Numbered from the stretch's first letter, positions 1 through 8,247 are shown. The stretch: 64,000 bases of DNA from an uncultured Lachnospiraceae bacterium (GCA_900544685.1 UQWA01000013.1:1-64000), one strand, 5' to 3'. Program-made: numbers and translations. Notes: a model not told the origin generated them from the letters alone.

Positions 1-334
1 CATAGCCCTCAGACCAGTCATGCTTTTCTTTTATGAACTTTGTAGCTCCGCAATCATTGCAGGTATACAATCTCTTGTGATAAGCAGAATCTACATATTC
101 TGTATCATAATCCTCAAACCAGTCATGCATTTCTTTTATCTGATATCTCTGCACCCAACAATCATAACAGCGTTCTCCCACATAATGATAAGTATCATCG
201 CAGATCTGATATGTATAATCTTCTTCCCACTCATGATCGCAAATCTCACTTGCACTAATCTTACTACCAGTTCCAAATATTATGATAACGAAAGTAGCCA
301 ATGCATTTAAAAAAAATCGTTTCCTATAACTCAT
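1..334 (-). CDS. Secreted Cys-rich protein, C-terminus cut by window edge
   Basis: Reading from ATG at 334 the frame stays open to base 1, giving at least 111 residues. A GGGAGAG ribosome site lies five bases before the ATG. The N-terminus (MSYRKRFFLNAL, then a hydrophobic stretch to about residue 25) looks like a signal peptide. The mature part repeats a unit: an H-x-W / HDW motif followed by acidic and Tyr residues and Cys pairs (CYDC, CNDC), at roughly 43-residue spacing, which suggests tandem small zinc-ribbon-like modules. I do not recognise a family. It is secreted by inference; the function is unknown. Confidence 0.7.
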   Translation of the reverse strand, partial: MSYRKRFFLNALATFVIIIFGTGSKISASEICDHEWEEDYTYQICDDTYHYVGERCYDCWVQRYQIKEMHDWFEDYDTEYVDSAYHKRLYTCNDCGATKFIKEKHDWSEGY

Positions 335-607
335 GTTTTCTCTCCCTCATTTTATAGTTTCACCTGATTTTAATGTACACTTTTCTCTTTGGTATTTCAA
401 TATTTGCTTCAAAACTATTTCATATTTTACAGCAAAATATATTCCCATTTCCTGTATAAGCTGCTTCCAGTCCTGAATCTCCGTTCACTTCGAAAGCATA
501 CAGAGACCTTGGTTTTTATTTTTACCATTCTCAGATTGCGTTCCGACTGATTTAACTATAATTCCTGATAAAATGTTATATAGTTATTCATATGCCTGTT
601 TGTTCTC

Positions 608-1711
608 TTACTCCATACTACTATGTTTCTTTCTTTCGTTCTTATATTGATACATATCCCGGTCGGCTCTTTCTTTCACCTCAACAATATCCTCACCTGA
701 AAATGAGGCTGATCCATAGGAAACTGTAGGTAAAAATGTGATCTTCCTTCGCTTCTCCTCCATACGCCATAAAAATTCCTGTTTGCACATACCTTCCTTC
801 TCACTGTTTTTCAGAAGTACGCAAAACTCATCTCCACCTATACGATAACAATAGCCATAGTTTGCATAAACTTTTTTGATACATTCTGCAATCTCAGCCA
901 GGCAGACATCCCCTTGCACATGACCATAGCGATCGTTAATCTGCTTGAAATTATCCACATCAAACACTACAAGTACTCCTCCATTACATCGTCCCCCACC
1001 AGTTTGCTTCAGATAGCTGTTCTGGTTTAAGAGTCCGGTAAGTGCATCCAGCTGATTCCACATCTCATTGCAATAAATAAAATACAATACTGACAGCAAC
1101 GTTACACATAACCAGGTAACGTGGAGTTCAGGAAGCGCAATCTGGATGGTTGTTTCCACCATCACAAAAAGAATCAGTGGATAGATCAGCTGTCTGCTGC
1201 GGTTCTGATACTCCCTGGCAGTGACAATCGTAGATGCTGAAAGGTATAAAATCGCCCCGAAATACATGATGACATATATGTAAAAATGTGGACCTCGTGA
1301 ATAAATATTATCTGCGTTCACAGAGAATACCATTCCGTATGGGATAGAACTTAAAAGAAACATCAAATATACTATTTCACAACACATCGCTGTCCTGATC
1401 TTACGTCGAAAGGCTGTTTTTCTGTCCAGGACATACACAAGACAGATTGACACTGCCGGTGACAGACCAAATCCCAGATAGTTGGCTGCAATATTCAGCC
1501 AGCGATAGCCTGACGGCAAGCCGTCCACTGCAAGGGTAATAACTTCCAATACCGAAATCCCTGCAATCAGAAGATAGGCCCCAAAAAAACCACGCTTTTG
1601 TTTTTTACTAAGCGATTCACTCAGATGTGTGAGGATACACATAAAGCATAAAACAAAGAGGTCAATTGTCGTCAACACACAAAAATACCCATTCATTACA
1701 AATTTTTCCAT
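608..1711 (-). CDS. Membrane diguanylate cyclase (GGDEF domain)
   Basis: A 367-residue protein with about six hydrophobic helices in residues 1-210, then a GGDEF domain (start DALTGLLN near residue 222, catalytic GGDEF at 292-296). It should make c-di-GMP from two GTP at the inner face of the membrane, controlled by the membrane part. The RxxD product-inhibition site normally five residues before GGDEF is absent (sequence there is ANYGYCYR), so feedback inhibition is probably missing. The membrane part is not one I can name. It stands alone, with no EAL or PilZ partner in the window. Confidence 0.9.
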   Translation of the reverse strand: MEKFVMNGYFCVLTTIDLFVLCFMCILTHLSESLSKKQKRGFFGAYLLIAGISVLEVITLAVDGLPSGYRWLNIAANYLGFGLSPAVSICLVYVLDRKTAFRRKIRTAMCCEIVYLMFLLSSIPYGMVFSVNADNIYSRGPHFYIYVIMYFGAILYLSASTIVTAREYQNRSRQLIYPLILFVMVETTIQIALPELHVTWLCVTLLSVLYFIYCNEMWNQLDALTGLLNQNSYLKQTGGGRCNGGVLVVFDVDNFKQINDRYGHVQGDVCLAEIAECIKKVYANYGYCYRIGGDEFCVLLKNSEKEGMCKQEFLWRMEEKRRKITFLPTVSYGSASFSGEDIVEVKERADRDMYQYKNERKKHSSME

Positions 1712-1827
1712 TCATTTCATTTCCAGTTTAAAAACCTTATCTTCTATTTTAGCAAACTCTGTGCGAAATTGATAGATCGTTTTTATTTATTGATAAGCAA
1801 CTATTTTAACATCCTTTATTCAGTCAA

Positions 1828-1859
1828 AAACTCCCGCAGAATTTCTCTAACGGGAGTTT
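1828..1859 (-). terminator. Intrinsic terminator of the secreted protein gene
   Basis: Arms AAACTCCCG (1828-1836) and CGGGAGTTT (1851-1859) form a nine-pair stem. Read on the minus strand it ends in a run of T, just after the stop codon of the gene at 1879-2595. Confidence 0.8.
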
Positions 1860-1878
1860 ATATCAACCTATTAAATTT

Positions 1879-2595
1879 TTATTTGATAAAAAGTCTTACA
1901 CATTCCGTTGCCATTGATTGCCAATCCCACCCCTTTGGTACGTTTGCTGGCTTTTTAGTATATTTGTATGATACCATAATAATATCACCTTTTTTCACAG
2001 CAACTTTAGAACCATTTTTCACTTTTATCAGCTTGTTTCCTCTATGTAAATCAATAGAAATTAGTTTTGTACCAGGTTTCATCTTTACAGAAAACGCCGC
2101 CTTTTTATACGATGGTTTCAAATTCACATTTACCTGTGCAGTTGTTTTCTTGGCATAATTTTTTCCACCTATTTTTAAACTGCTGAATGCGCATGGTGCA
2201 TTTTTGAATATAACATTGCAAGAAAGAGAATATGTTTTCTTGTTCTGCTTTACCTTAAAGGTAATCTTTGCTTTTGATCCTGGTTTAATTTTATAGCCAT
2301 TCAGATCAATAATCGTTCCCATTTCACTGCATTCCACATTTTTATTACTGGATTTGATATTCGTAATCTTTGCATCAGCAGTCATATTTTTGATAAAAAT
2401 ACATCTTGAACAGCCTGTTGGCTCAGTGTAACCTTTCTCCCAATGAACAAGATATACTGTCTGATTCTTCGCACATACAGGTTTTTTCTCAGCCGCTTCA
2501 CCGTGTATTCCCGGCATACATATTATTGCCATTAAACATAATAGCAGACCTCCCAGTACGTTTCTCCACACATTTTTTCTCTTTCGTTCCATCAT
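1879..2595 (-). CDS. Secreted beta-sandwich (bacterial Ig-like) protein
   Basis: A 238-residue protein with a signal peptide (basic start MMERKRKN, hydrophobic core to about residue 28, AxA-type end GEAAEK). The rest is Lys-rich and rich in beta-strand patterns: a first Ig-like unit with SSNKNVE and a KITFKVK strand, then a second unit starting near SSLKIGGKNY. It resembles the protein at 10936-11565 in order and motif (KKTY strand, then a xSSxKIG segment), so the two are probably paralogues. No sortase motif or transmembrane anchor is visible. Start chosen by AGGAG five bases upstream. Function unknown; an extracellular role is inferred. Confidence 0.75.
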   Translation of the reverse strand: MMERKRKNVWRNVLGGLLLCLMAIICMPGIHGEAAEKKPVCAKNQTVYLVHWEKGYTEPTGCSRCIFIKNMTADAKITNIKSSNKNVECSEMGTIIDLNGYKIKPGSKAKITFKVKQNKKTYSLSCNVIFKNAPCAFSSLKIGGKNYAKKTTAQVNVNLKPSYKKAAFSVKMKPGTKLISIDLHRGNKLIKVKNGSKVAVKKGDIIMVSYKYTKKPANVPKGWDWQSMATECVRLFIK

Positions 2596-2726
2596 TCTTC
2601 TCCTTTCAAAGCTCTTGTTTGTTTTTAATATACGGGAGCTATTTTCTTATAGTATACACCGTTAATCTAATATTGGCAAACTCTGTTCATCCAAATACCT
2701 GAGATCATCCTTGCAATACGCAGGAA

Positions 2727-2773
2727 TTAAAAAAAGCCTTTAAACACCAGACTTTCCAGCGTTTAAAAGCTTT
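2727..2773 (-). terminator. Terminator beyond the element, probably the original rpsR operon terminator
   Basis: Arms AAAGCCTTTAAAC (2733-2745) and GTTTAAAAGCTTT (2761-2773) pair along 13 positions with one G-U in the RNA, followed on the minus strand by seven T. It lies just outside the left attachment site, where the native downstream region of rpsR would be displaced by an insertion. Confidence 0.75.
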
Positions 2774-2802
2774 CTTTTATGTTTTTCTACTTCGACTAAA
2801 AA

Positions 2803-2825
2803 ATTAGTCCTGGATGTATGGCATC
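2803..2825. repeat. Attachment site, distal end (attL-like copy)
   Basis: A 23-bp segment matching 9736-9758 at 21 of 23 positions (mismatches at positions 11 and 13). Read on the minus strand it encodes MPYIQD-stop, a copy of the last codons of rpsR (MPYVQD-stop). It lies 61 bp past the integrase gene. Confidence 0.88.
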
Positions 2826-2876
2826 CAACTTATAACTATGGTTTTTTCCATCCTCTAGCTCTTCGGTTGTAATATA

Positions 2877-2894
2877 TACACCATTTTTACACCA
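2877..2894. repeat. Candidate integrase arm-binding repeats, integrase end
   Basis: Two overlapping copies of a TACACC motif (2877-2883 and 2886-2893, the latter TTTACACC). The same motif occurs at 9568, 9587 and 9601 near the other end of the element. Tn916-type integrases have an N-terminal domain that binds such direct repeats near the ends; the assignment is inference. Confidence 0.45.
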
Positions 2895-4089
2895 CACCAG
2901 GAAATGCAACTTTTTTCAATCCTTCAATGTCCATCTCTGGTTTACTATGATTGTAATATGCTGTCATTTTTTTGTCGCTATGTCCAACATACGGCTGAAT
3001 CGTCTCATAAGAAATACCATTCAATTTACACCTTGTAACAAAAGTATGTCGAAAACAATGCGGCGAAAATTCTTTTATAAGGAATGGCTCTCTACCCTCC
3101 AGCTTGGCAAGCTCTGTTTCAATCAGATTTGCGCGAACAACGACCGTTTTAATTGTTCTATTCACATCGCCATATCGTACAGGCATCCCCTGCTGAGTAG
3201 TAAATACCATATCTTCAAAAGGAGCCTCCTGTTTCCAACAAGAAGCATATAGTTTCTTGTTCATTAGCTGTTTTTTCCTCACTCGTTCAAAGATCAGCTC
3301 CGTTTCTGGTAAAAGCGGAATAATCCTGTCACTCGTTTCCGTTTTAGGCGTGGTAAAAAAGAAATGACAGGAGTCTTCGTCCTTGAGCTTCGCATAATGA
3401 AGCGTTCTTTGAATGTGAATAGTTTTATTCGCAAAATCAATATCACTCCATTTTAGTCCAAGAATCTCACCGATTCTACCGCCACAAGTCAAGCTTGCAC
3501 AGAATATGTCATAATGATAATATTCCCTAGCGGCCTCTAAAAACATGGTTTGCTCCTGCTCCGTTAAATAACGCGGCTCGTATTGAATTTTCTTTGGCAA
3601 AACTACCGCATCACATGGATTTTGCAACATATATCCATTTCCAACAGCCTTCTTGAACATTTCACTCAATAGAGATTTCAGCTTGTTCAATGTCCCATAA
3701 GAATATCCTTTTTCATACAATCCATTGATAAACAATTGGATTTGTACTGCTTTTATGTCTTTAAGCTTTACGTTACCGATTGCGTCTTTTTTACAAGGAG
3801 AAAAGTTCTGACGAATGCAATACAGTGTAGTTTCTTTCACTCTGCCAGCCTTATACAGCTTTAGAAATTCTTCAAACCATTCTGAAACAGTAACCTCACT
3901 TCCATTTCCATATATGCCATATTCCATCTCCCATTTTTCTTTTTCAAGCTTTATTTTCAAAGCTTTCAAATCACGATCATACAAAGTATGGCGTTTTTTA
4001 TAACGGTCAACAAAACGTGCCATATAATTTCCATCTGGTCTCTGTGATATACCTGTTCCTAATTCTTTTCCTTTTAAATCTTTACCCAT
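2887..4089 (-). CDS. int: Tyrosine recombinase, Tn916-type integrase
   Basis: A 400-residue site-specific recombinase that should integrate and excise the element. The N-terminal arm-binding domain (GTGISQRPDGN...) spans about 1-60, a SAM-like core-binding domain about 65-160, and the catalytic domain follows. Visible catalytic residues are Arg in GGRIGE near 205, HCFRH near 345, and the Tyr nucleophile after VGHSDKKMTAY near 379. An upstream ATG exists at 4098, but AAAGGA is correctly spaced only for 4089. It sits next to the distal attachment site with the excisionase gene just upstream, the usual Tn916-family layout. All key residues are present, so it is probably active. Confidence 0.95.
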   Translation of the reverse strand: MGKDLKGKELGTGISQRPDGNYMARFVDRYKKRHTLYDRDLKALKIKLEKEKWEMEYGIYGNGSEVTVSEWFEEFLKLYKAGRVKETTLYCIRQNFSPCKKDAIGNVKLKDIKAVQIQLFINGLYEKGYSYGTLNKLKSLLSEMFKKAVGNGYMLQNPCDAVVLPKKIQYEPRYLTEQEQTMFLEAAREYYHYDIFCASLTCGGRIGEILGLKWSDIDFANKTIHIQRTLHYAKLKDEDSCHFFFTTPKTETSDRIIPLLPETELIFERVRKKQLMNKKLYASCWKQEAPFEDMVFTTQQGMPVRYGDVNRTIKTVVVRANLIETELAKLEGREPFLIKEFSPHCFRHTFVTRCKLNGISYETIQPYVGHSDKKMTAYYNHSKPEMDIEGLKKVAFPGVV

Positions 4090-4161
4090 TATAACCATCC
4101 TTTCAAACAGGATGGAGTAAAAGACAGATATATTCTACCACGCTTTTACTCCATATGCCAC

Positions 4162-4347
4162 CTATTTTCCAGAAATACTTTCTAAATATTTTTCAAGCAA
4201 CTTTCTATTTGCATATAAACGATTTCCTTTTCTGATAACAAAAGTACACTTCTGGTGGTTCAGTTCATTTCTTACAGTATTCTCTCCCCAGCCTGTATAT
4301 TCCATTATTTCAGCTACATTAAGCAGTGCTTTTTCACAGATTTTCAT
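4162..4347 (-). CDS. xis: Excisionase, Tn916 Xis-like
   Basis: A 61-residue winged-helix protein. The sequence LNVAEIMEYTGWGENTVRNEL followed by FVIRKGNRLYANRK is the usual form of Tn916-family Xis, which bends the ends of the element and favours excision by Int. Its ATG overlaps the stop codon of the replication gene by four bases, so the two are translationally coupled. The integrase gene follows 72 bases downstream on the same strand. Confidence 0.85.
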   Translation of the reverse strand: MKICEKALLNVAEIMEYTGWGENTVRNELNHQKCTFVIRKGNRLYANRKLLEKYLESISGK

Positions 4348-5123
4348 ACACCATTACCCTTCTTTTTTATTTCTACTACATCCACTTCATTGATTTTCGT
4401 CCCCTGGAAATTACGCATATCGTAACGAAACGTTTTCGCTATATTATCCATATTGTCAAAGATAATATCATCTGTATTCTCGTCAGATAACATCCTAACT
4501 TCAAAAGGCTTACTCAAATTTCTTGAACAATAAATTTTTCTATGCCTACATCTCTGTCCATTTTCCTCACCTTCCAAAATATCTTTTACAATGTACTTAA
4601 ATATGTAGCCAATTTGTCTTCTTCTCTCCTCTGGTGATTGCATTTTTACCCCTTCTATAAAAACAAATCCATTTTGCCAAATCTGACTCAAAATATCATG
4701 CTCAACATATCCTATATTGGTCAGCATATGAAAATGATAGACTCTACGTTTCTGAAGTTCATACGTAGCTATATATTTCACATCATCCCCAAAAACATAT
4801 CGCATACGTTTCACAAATAACCCCCAAGCCTGTTTTGCTTCTTCATATTCCGTCACTTCATCTTTAAAAGTAAGCGTTGCAAACGAATCCAAATTATTAT
4901 GTATAGCCAGATCAGTTAGATATGCCACCTTGCTTTTATAGTATCGTATTCGTCTTTTATCACTTTCCTGTTGTTCCTTCATATTCATTTCAGAATATTG
5001 TTTTCTATGCACAGGTGGCTTATCAGACTTTTTAACCCCTCTATCTTCATCATTTAGCACAGGATGTTTATAAATATATTCCTCTCTCTTATGATTCCAT
5101 TCCACTTTTTTACGGTTGTACAT
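4344..5123 (-). CDS. HUH-type rolling-circle replication initiator / possible relaxase
   Basis: A 259-residue protein with the metal-binding HUH motif in YHFHMLTN and a downstream catalytic segment GYIFKYIVKD (Tyr plus Lys), as in rolling-circle Rep proteins of Firmicute integrative elements. It should nick one DNA strand at an origin, allowing replication or transfer of the excised circle. Start set at 5123: an AGGAGA site lies upstream with good spacing, while longer starts (5249, 5318) run into the end of the preceding gene without a ribosome site. It follows the FtsK-like gene and a nested palindrome, and overlaps xis by four bases. Whether it also acts as relaxase is open. Confidence 0.85.
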   Translation of the reverse strand: MYNRKKVEWNHKREEYIYKHPVLNDEDRGVKKSDKPPVHRKQYSEMNMKEQQESDKRRIRYYKSKVAYLTDLAIHNNLDSFATLTFKDEVTEYEEAKQAWGLFVKRMRYVFGDDVKYIATYELQKRRVYHFHMLTNIGYVEHDILSQIWQNGFVFIEGVKMQSPEERRRQIGYIFKYIVKDILEGEENGQRCRHRKIYCSRNLSKPFEVRMLSDENTDDIIFDNMDNIAKTFRYDMRNFQGTKINEVDVVEIKKKGNGV

Positions 5124-5161
5124 ATTTCTCCTAAGATAAGCGTTATAATCAAGTAAACGCT

Positions 5162-5210
5162 CTTGCAAGCCTGCATGTCCAGCCTTCGGCTGTCCACTAC
5201 GGCTTGCAAG
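5162..5210. repeat. Nested palindrome, candidate replication or transfer origin
   Basis: An outer perfect inverted repeat CTTGCAAGCC (5162-5171) / GGCTTGCAAG (5201-5210) encloses an inner hairpin CAGCCTTCGGCTG (5180-5192). It overlaps the end of the FtsK-like gene and lies 39 bp before the HUH initiator start. Origins of rolling-circle elements often sit just upstream of rep as such hairpins; a transcription terminator is less likely because no T run follows on the minus strand. Confidence 0.6.
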
Positions 5211-5937
5211 AAAGATACTGTAATATTTCTGCTTCGATTTTCTGGACATTATAGTGAGGATATTTAATTTCCAAAAGTCCTCTTCCATCAATATAAGCGA
5301 TTCCCTCCCCAACACCATAACTCTCAGATTTAAGATCTTCTCTGGTGAAGCCCAGCATGGATAAACTCTCTTTTGATGGCATTCCTCTAGTCAACAAAAC
5401 CCGAGTGTGAAACTGTTCTCTTGCCCCATTACTATAATATGCTGCGTCGGGTCTTTGATTGGTAATCCAGCATCCTGTCTTGTAAGATCTTGAAGTCATT
5501 AAAATCTCCCCAAGATTCTTCATATATCTATCTGCCAATTTTTTGTCCTGCATCTGCATACTTAGTATAAAAGCAGGAAACTCATCAAAACAGCAGATTG
5601 TCATATGACCTATTTTTTCCCCTTCATTTGCCCTAAGCTCTTTATAATGTTCGTAAAAAGCCTCAAACCCTTCCTGACATCGTTCACTACAAAAATATTT
5701 CGGATATTTTTTCAAGAAACCGAAATCCAACGAATCTTTATAATTCATAAACCACAGATCAGCTTCTTTCCCCTCTTCACCCTTTAAAAATGAATGGATG
5801 CAATATTTCAAGGCTGTGCTTTTTCCACTTCCGCTTTCCCCGGCCAGCAGAAGTGATGGATTTAGAAGCGGATTTATGTTTACCTCAGCCTTTACCTGAT
5901 ATTTCTTCCAAAAATCCTTTCTATAAGCAAGCTTCAC
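5197..5937 (-). CDS. FtsK/TcpA-like DNA translocase (coupling protein)
   Basis: A 246-residue ATPase with Walker A GESGSGKST near residue 34 and Walker B CCFDEFPAF near 117. A QRPDA segment resembles the glutamine finger region of FtsK/HerA proteins. It is shorter than full FtsK and has no membrane segments, like the coupling proteins of small integrative mobilizable elements that deliver nicked DNA to a conjugation channel. Its neighbours, a HUH initiator downstream and a short membrane-anchored protein upstream (four-base overlap), fit that role. No other transfer genes are present, so the element would depend on another conjugative element. Confidence 0.85.
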   Translation of the reverse strand: MKLAYRKDFWKKYQVKAEVNINPLLNPSLLLAGESGSGKSTALKYCIHSFLKGEEGKEADLWFMNYKDSLDFGFLKKYPKYFCSERCQEGFEAFYEHYKELRANEGEKIGHMTICCFDEFPAFILSMQMQDKKLADRYMKNLGEILMTSRSYKTGCWITNQRPDAAYYSNGAREQFHTRVLLTRGMPSKESLSMLGFTREDLKSESYGVGEGIAYIDGRGLLEIKYPHYNVQKIEAEILQYLSCKP

Positions 5938-6428
5938 TTCTCTTCCTCCATAGGAATCTCTTTTCTAGTATTTTCGTGAAAATCTAATTTGAGAAATTCC
6001 TTTTCTGCCACCCGGGAAGTGGCAATTTTCAACAGCAGTAAATCTTCTGTTAAAACTGGCACATAATATGTCCAAGAATCTACACCATGATTAGACAGTA
6101 AATATGAATGTAATTCTATGCGGATTGCTTTTCTAACAGCCTCTTTATCCTGCACTTTCCAATCTCCAACAGCATATGACACGCAAATCCAGCCCTTAGC
6201 ATCGATTTTATAATCAGAAAGTGTTGCATTCTGAAAAAATTCTTTCAAGCATTTTCCAAAATCAATTGCCTCTGCATAACAAAGACCTCGCCCCAGATCA
6301 GCCTCACAAGCACCTGTAAGCTCTTCAAGGCAACCTGCAAACCATTTCTTTGCTGTATCCTTTCCCACCATTAAGCATATGGTTTCAACCATTATAATCA
6401 CCAATAGAATTGCACAAAAAGCGTACAT
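5934..6428 (-). CDS. Membrane-anchored protein of the integrative element, unknown
   Basis: A 164-residue protein with one N-terminal hydrophobic segment (residues 1-22, MYAFCAILLVIIMVE...) and a soluble remainder with several Cys. The stop codon overlaps the ATG of the FtsK-like gene, so both are co-translated. I do not recognise the family. Position suggests that it anchors or assists the translocase at the membrane, but that is inference only. Confidence 0.65.
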   Translation of the reverse strand: MYAFCAILLVIIMVETICLMVGKDTAKKWFAGCLEELTGACEADLGRGLCYAEAIDFGKCLKEFFQNATLSDYKIDAKGWICVSYAVGDWKVQDKEAVRKAIRIELHSYLLSNHGVDSWTYYVPVLTEDLLLLKIATSRVAEKEFLKLDFHENTRKEIPMEEEK

Positions 6429-6473
6429 TTTTCTCCTTTCTGTTCTGGAATGGGGAATCCCCCTTCCAGAACC

Positions 6474-6803
6474 TCATTCACAACATTCTGCATAAATCCG
6501 AATTTCAACGGTATTATTACCACGATGGCGAAGTACATTTGCCCCAACAAAATGTCGATACCCCGGATAGATTTCAGCTAAAACTGTTCGAGCTTTTTCC
6601 TTCGCAAGAGCTTCCAGCTCATCATCTTCCAAATCGGTATACGGTTCTTTCAGATAGCTGCAAACTGCATTTCCCCAACAACGTCCTGCGTCGTTTTCTT
6701 CCACATCTTCAAGTCCCACAACTATTTTGCAAAATCTGACACCGCAGGCAGCAGCAAGTAACTGCTGCACCACTTTCGGCATTATCATTGCGCATCGTGA
6801 CAT
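6474..6803 (-). CDS. Hypothetical protein of the integrative element
   Basis: A 109-residue soluble protein with an acidic central segment (YTDLEDDELEALAKEKA) and Cys near both ends (CGVRFC, YAECCE). ATG at 6803 is preferred over TTG at 6806 because AGGAGG is nine bases upstream. It overlaps the stop of the preceding gene by one base. No family recognised. It belongs to the same operon as the replication genes. Confidence 0.6.
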   Translation of the reverse strand: MSRCAMIMPKVVQQLLAAACGVRFCKIVVGLEDVEENDAGRCWGNAVCSYLKEPYTDLEDDELEALAKEKARTVLAEIYPGYRHFVGANVLRHRGNNTVEIRIYAECCE

Positions 6804-7159
6804 CAATTTTCCACCTCCTGAATCTCGTAATCGTCAGCACCAAAATAAACGTTTCGCCTCTCTCCATCGATATATTTGACAACTAAGTTCTCAAACCGAA
6901 TCAAATAATCTCGCTCATCCAATTCCTCCTGCGTAACTTTCTCAGTGCCATCAACGATCTTAACATCGAAACGAACTCTTGACAGCCAGCCTCTTCCACG
7001 AGGAATTTCAACCGAAAGTCTTAAAGAATCTTCCGGATACGTTTCACTGCCATCTTTCGATGTGACGTTATTTCTTCTTTTCTCACTTCCGATCAAGAAA
7101 AGCGGTGCTTTCTCAATTTCTTTGAGCCACTGCTTTTTTGAAGCATCTAGCAAATTCAT
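6803..7159 (-). CDS. Hypothetical protein of the integrative element, possibly DUF961-like
   Basis: A 118-residue protein with beta-rich character: SLRLSVEIPRGRGWLSRVRF in the middle and a C-terminal FENLVVKYIDG...YFGADD strand pair. The end weakly recalls the DUF961 accessory proteins of Tn916-like elements; this is a weak resemblance. It lies at the upstream end of a tightly spaced run of genes leading to rep, xis and int. Confidence 0.55.
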   Translation of the reverse strand: MNLLDASKKQWLKEIEKAPLFLIGSEKRRNNVTSKDGSETYPEDSLRLSVEIPRGRGWLSRVRFDVKIVDGTEKVTQEELDERDYLIRFENLVVKYIDGERRNVYFGADDYEIQEVEN

Positions 7160-7235
7160 TTTTTCACCCCCTTCTTACATTGCCATTTTAATACCATTTA
7201 TCACAAATTCACATTTCAGGTTTTTCCCCATTTTT

Positions 7236-7970
7236 TTAAATTTCGTAGTTCTTCAACCTTTCTTCGCATTCTCGGATGCTCGGAATTTTCCGAAAAAGAG
7301 GGGCATTTATTTTCCCACGTTTCCTATGCGGCATTTTCTTATCAACAACGCATCCCAAATAGTTTGCAAGCAAAGATGGAAGTTCATAATTCAGAAATGC
7401 TACTGAAATCATAAATGCAAATTCCTCCAATTCCTCCACAGAACACGACTCCAAGCCACCATTGATCTCAGCCTCTTCTGCATTTCTAATCTCCGCATAT
7501 GCACGAAAAGCCCGATAAAGCGTTGATTCACTACAGTACGTCCAATATTCCAACGTGCCATCATAATTAGTTTTCTGTCCGCTGTCATCATTGATTGCAA
7601 CAAACCTACGGAAATCGGAAAACTTCATTTCCATATCTGGAGTATAAGTTTCCGTCCACCACTGATCTACCGCTAAGAATGCGCTTCGAAAAGCATCTCC
7701 ATTCATAAAAAGCTTTTTCTTAGCCTGATATTTCTCGTAAATCGTTTTCTGCTCGCATACTTTTTTATCAAGCTGCTCTAGCAATCCCTCTGTATTTGCC
7801 CAAACGTCATTTTCCTCGTATTGTTTTGCCAGCGCATATGTAAAGGCAATCAGCCCCTCTTTTCCCTCTTGCTGGCCTATTCTGGATATAATTCGTTTTA
7901 ATTTTGCTTCATTCAAACCTTCAAGTGCTGGTCTTCTTTTACAATTAAAAATTTTTCTCTTTGCCATAAC
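7236..7970 (-). CDS. First gene of the integrative element operon, unknown
   Basis: A 244-residue, mostly helical, soluble protein with basic start MAKRKIFNCKRRP and a C-terminal basic stretch KKMPHRKRGKINAP. Start at 7970 is chosen because GGGGAG is five bases upstream; a longer ATG start at 8006 lies inside the promoter region and lacks a site. No family recognised. As first gene of the replication-transfer operon it could be regulatory, but nothing in the sequence proves that. Confidence 0.6.
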   Translation of the reverse strand, partial: VMAKRKIFNCKRRPALEGLNEAKLKRIISRIGQQEGKEGLIAFTYALAKQYEENDVWANTEGLLEQLDKKVCEQKTIYEKYQAKKKLFMNGDAFRSAFLAVDQWWTETYTPDMEMKFSDFRRFVAINDDSGQKTNYDGTLEYWTYCSESTLYRAFRAYAEIRNAEEAEINGGLESCSVEELEEFAFMISVAFLNYELPSLLANYLGCVVDKKMPHRKRGKINAPLFRKIPSIRECEERLKNYEI

Positions 7971-7995
7971 CGCTCCCCAAATTCTTTTTATATCC

Positions 7996-8001
7996 ATTAT
8001 A
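7996..8001 (-). promoter_or_regulatory. Candidate -10 box of the element operon
   Basis: TATAAT on the minus strand, 26 bases before the ATG at 7970. No good -35 is visible at 16-18 bases, so this rests on the -10 and position alone. Confidence 0.4.
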
Positions 8002-8066
8002 CCCAAACTTCCTTTTCAGAACTATTTCAGTATTTTCCCCTTTTTTCTGTTTGTTGCCGAAGTTTA

Positions 8067-8150
8067 GCATAAAAAAAGAACCCACGCAAGAATGCTGCCG
8101 CATTGATTTTTTCAAAATCAACAAGTTCTTGCATGGATTCTTTTTTATGC
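8067..8150. repeat. Large nested inverted repeat in the element
   Basis: Arms 8067-8092 and 8126-8150 pair over about 25 positions with few mismatches. Inside is a second perfect hairpin, TTGATTTT (8103-8110) / AAAATCAA (8114-8121). It fills the 324-bp gap between the lipoprotein gene and the element operon. Could be a single-strand origin, transfer site or attenuator; the sequence alone does not decide. Confidence 0.6.
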
Positions 8151-8211
8151 TCATAGGCACCCACCAAACAGAAAGCCTGATTTTCTTCTCAACAGAAGTT
8201 CTCCTATTATT

Positions 8212-8247
8212 AAACACCCCCAAATGCCGTAGCACCTGGGAGTGTTT
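8212..8247 (-). terminator. Hairpin after the lipoprotein gene
   Basis: AAACACCCCC (8212-8221) and GGGAGTGTTT (8238-8247) pair at nine of ten positions. It lies 84 bases past the lipoprotein stop codon; the T run that follows is short (TTTAAT). Confidence 0.5.

Noticed and set aside
20..310. Plus-strand open frame at the left edge
   Set aside because: It is antisense to the signal-peptide protein on the minus strand, which has a proper ribosome site and repeats.
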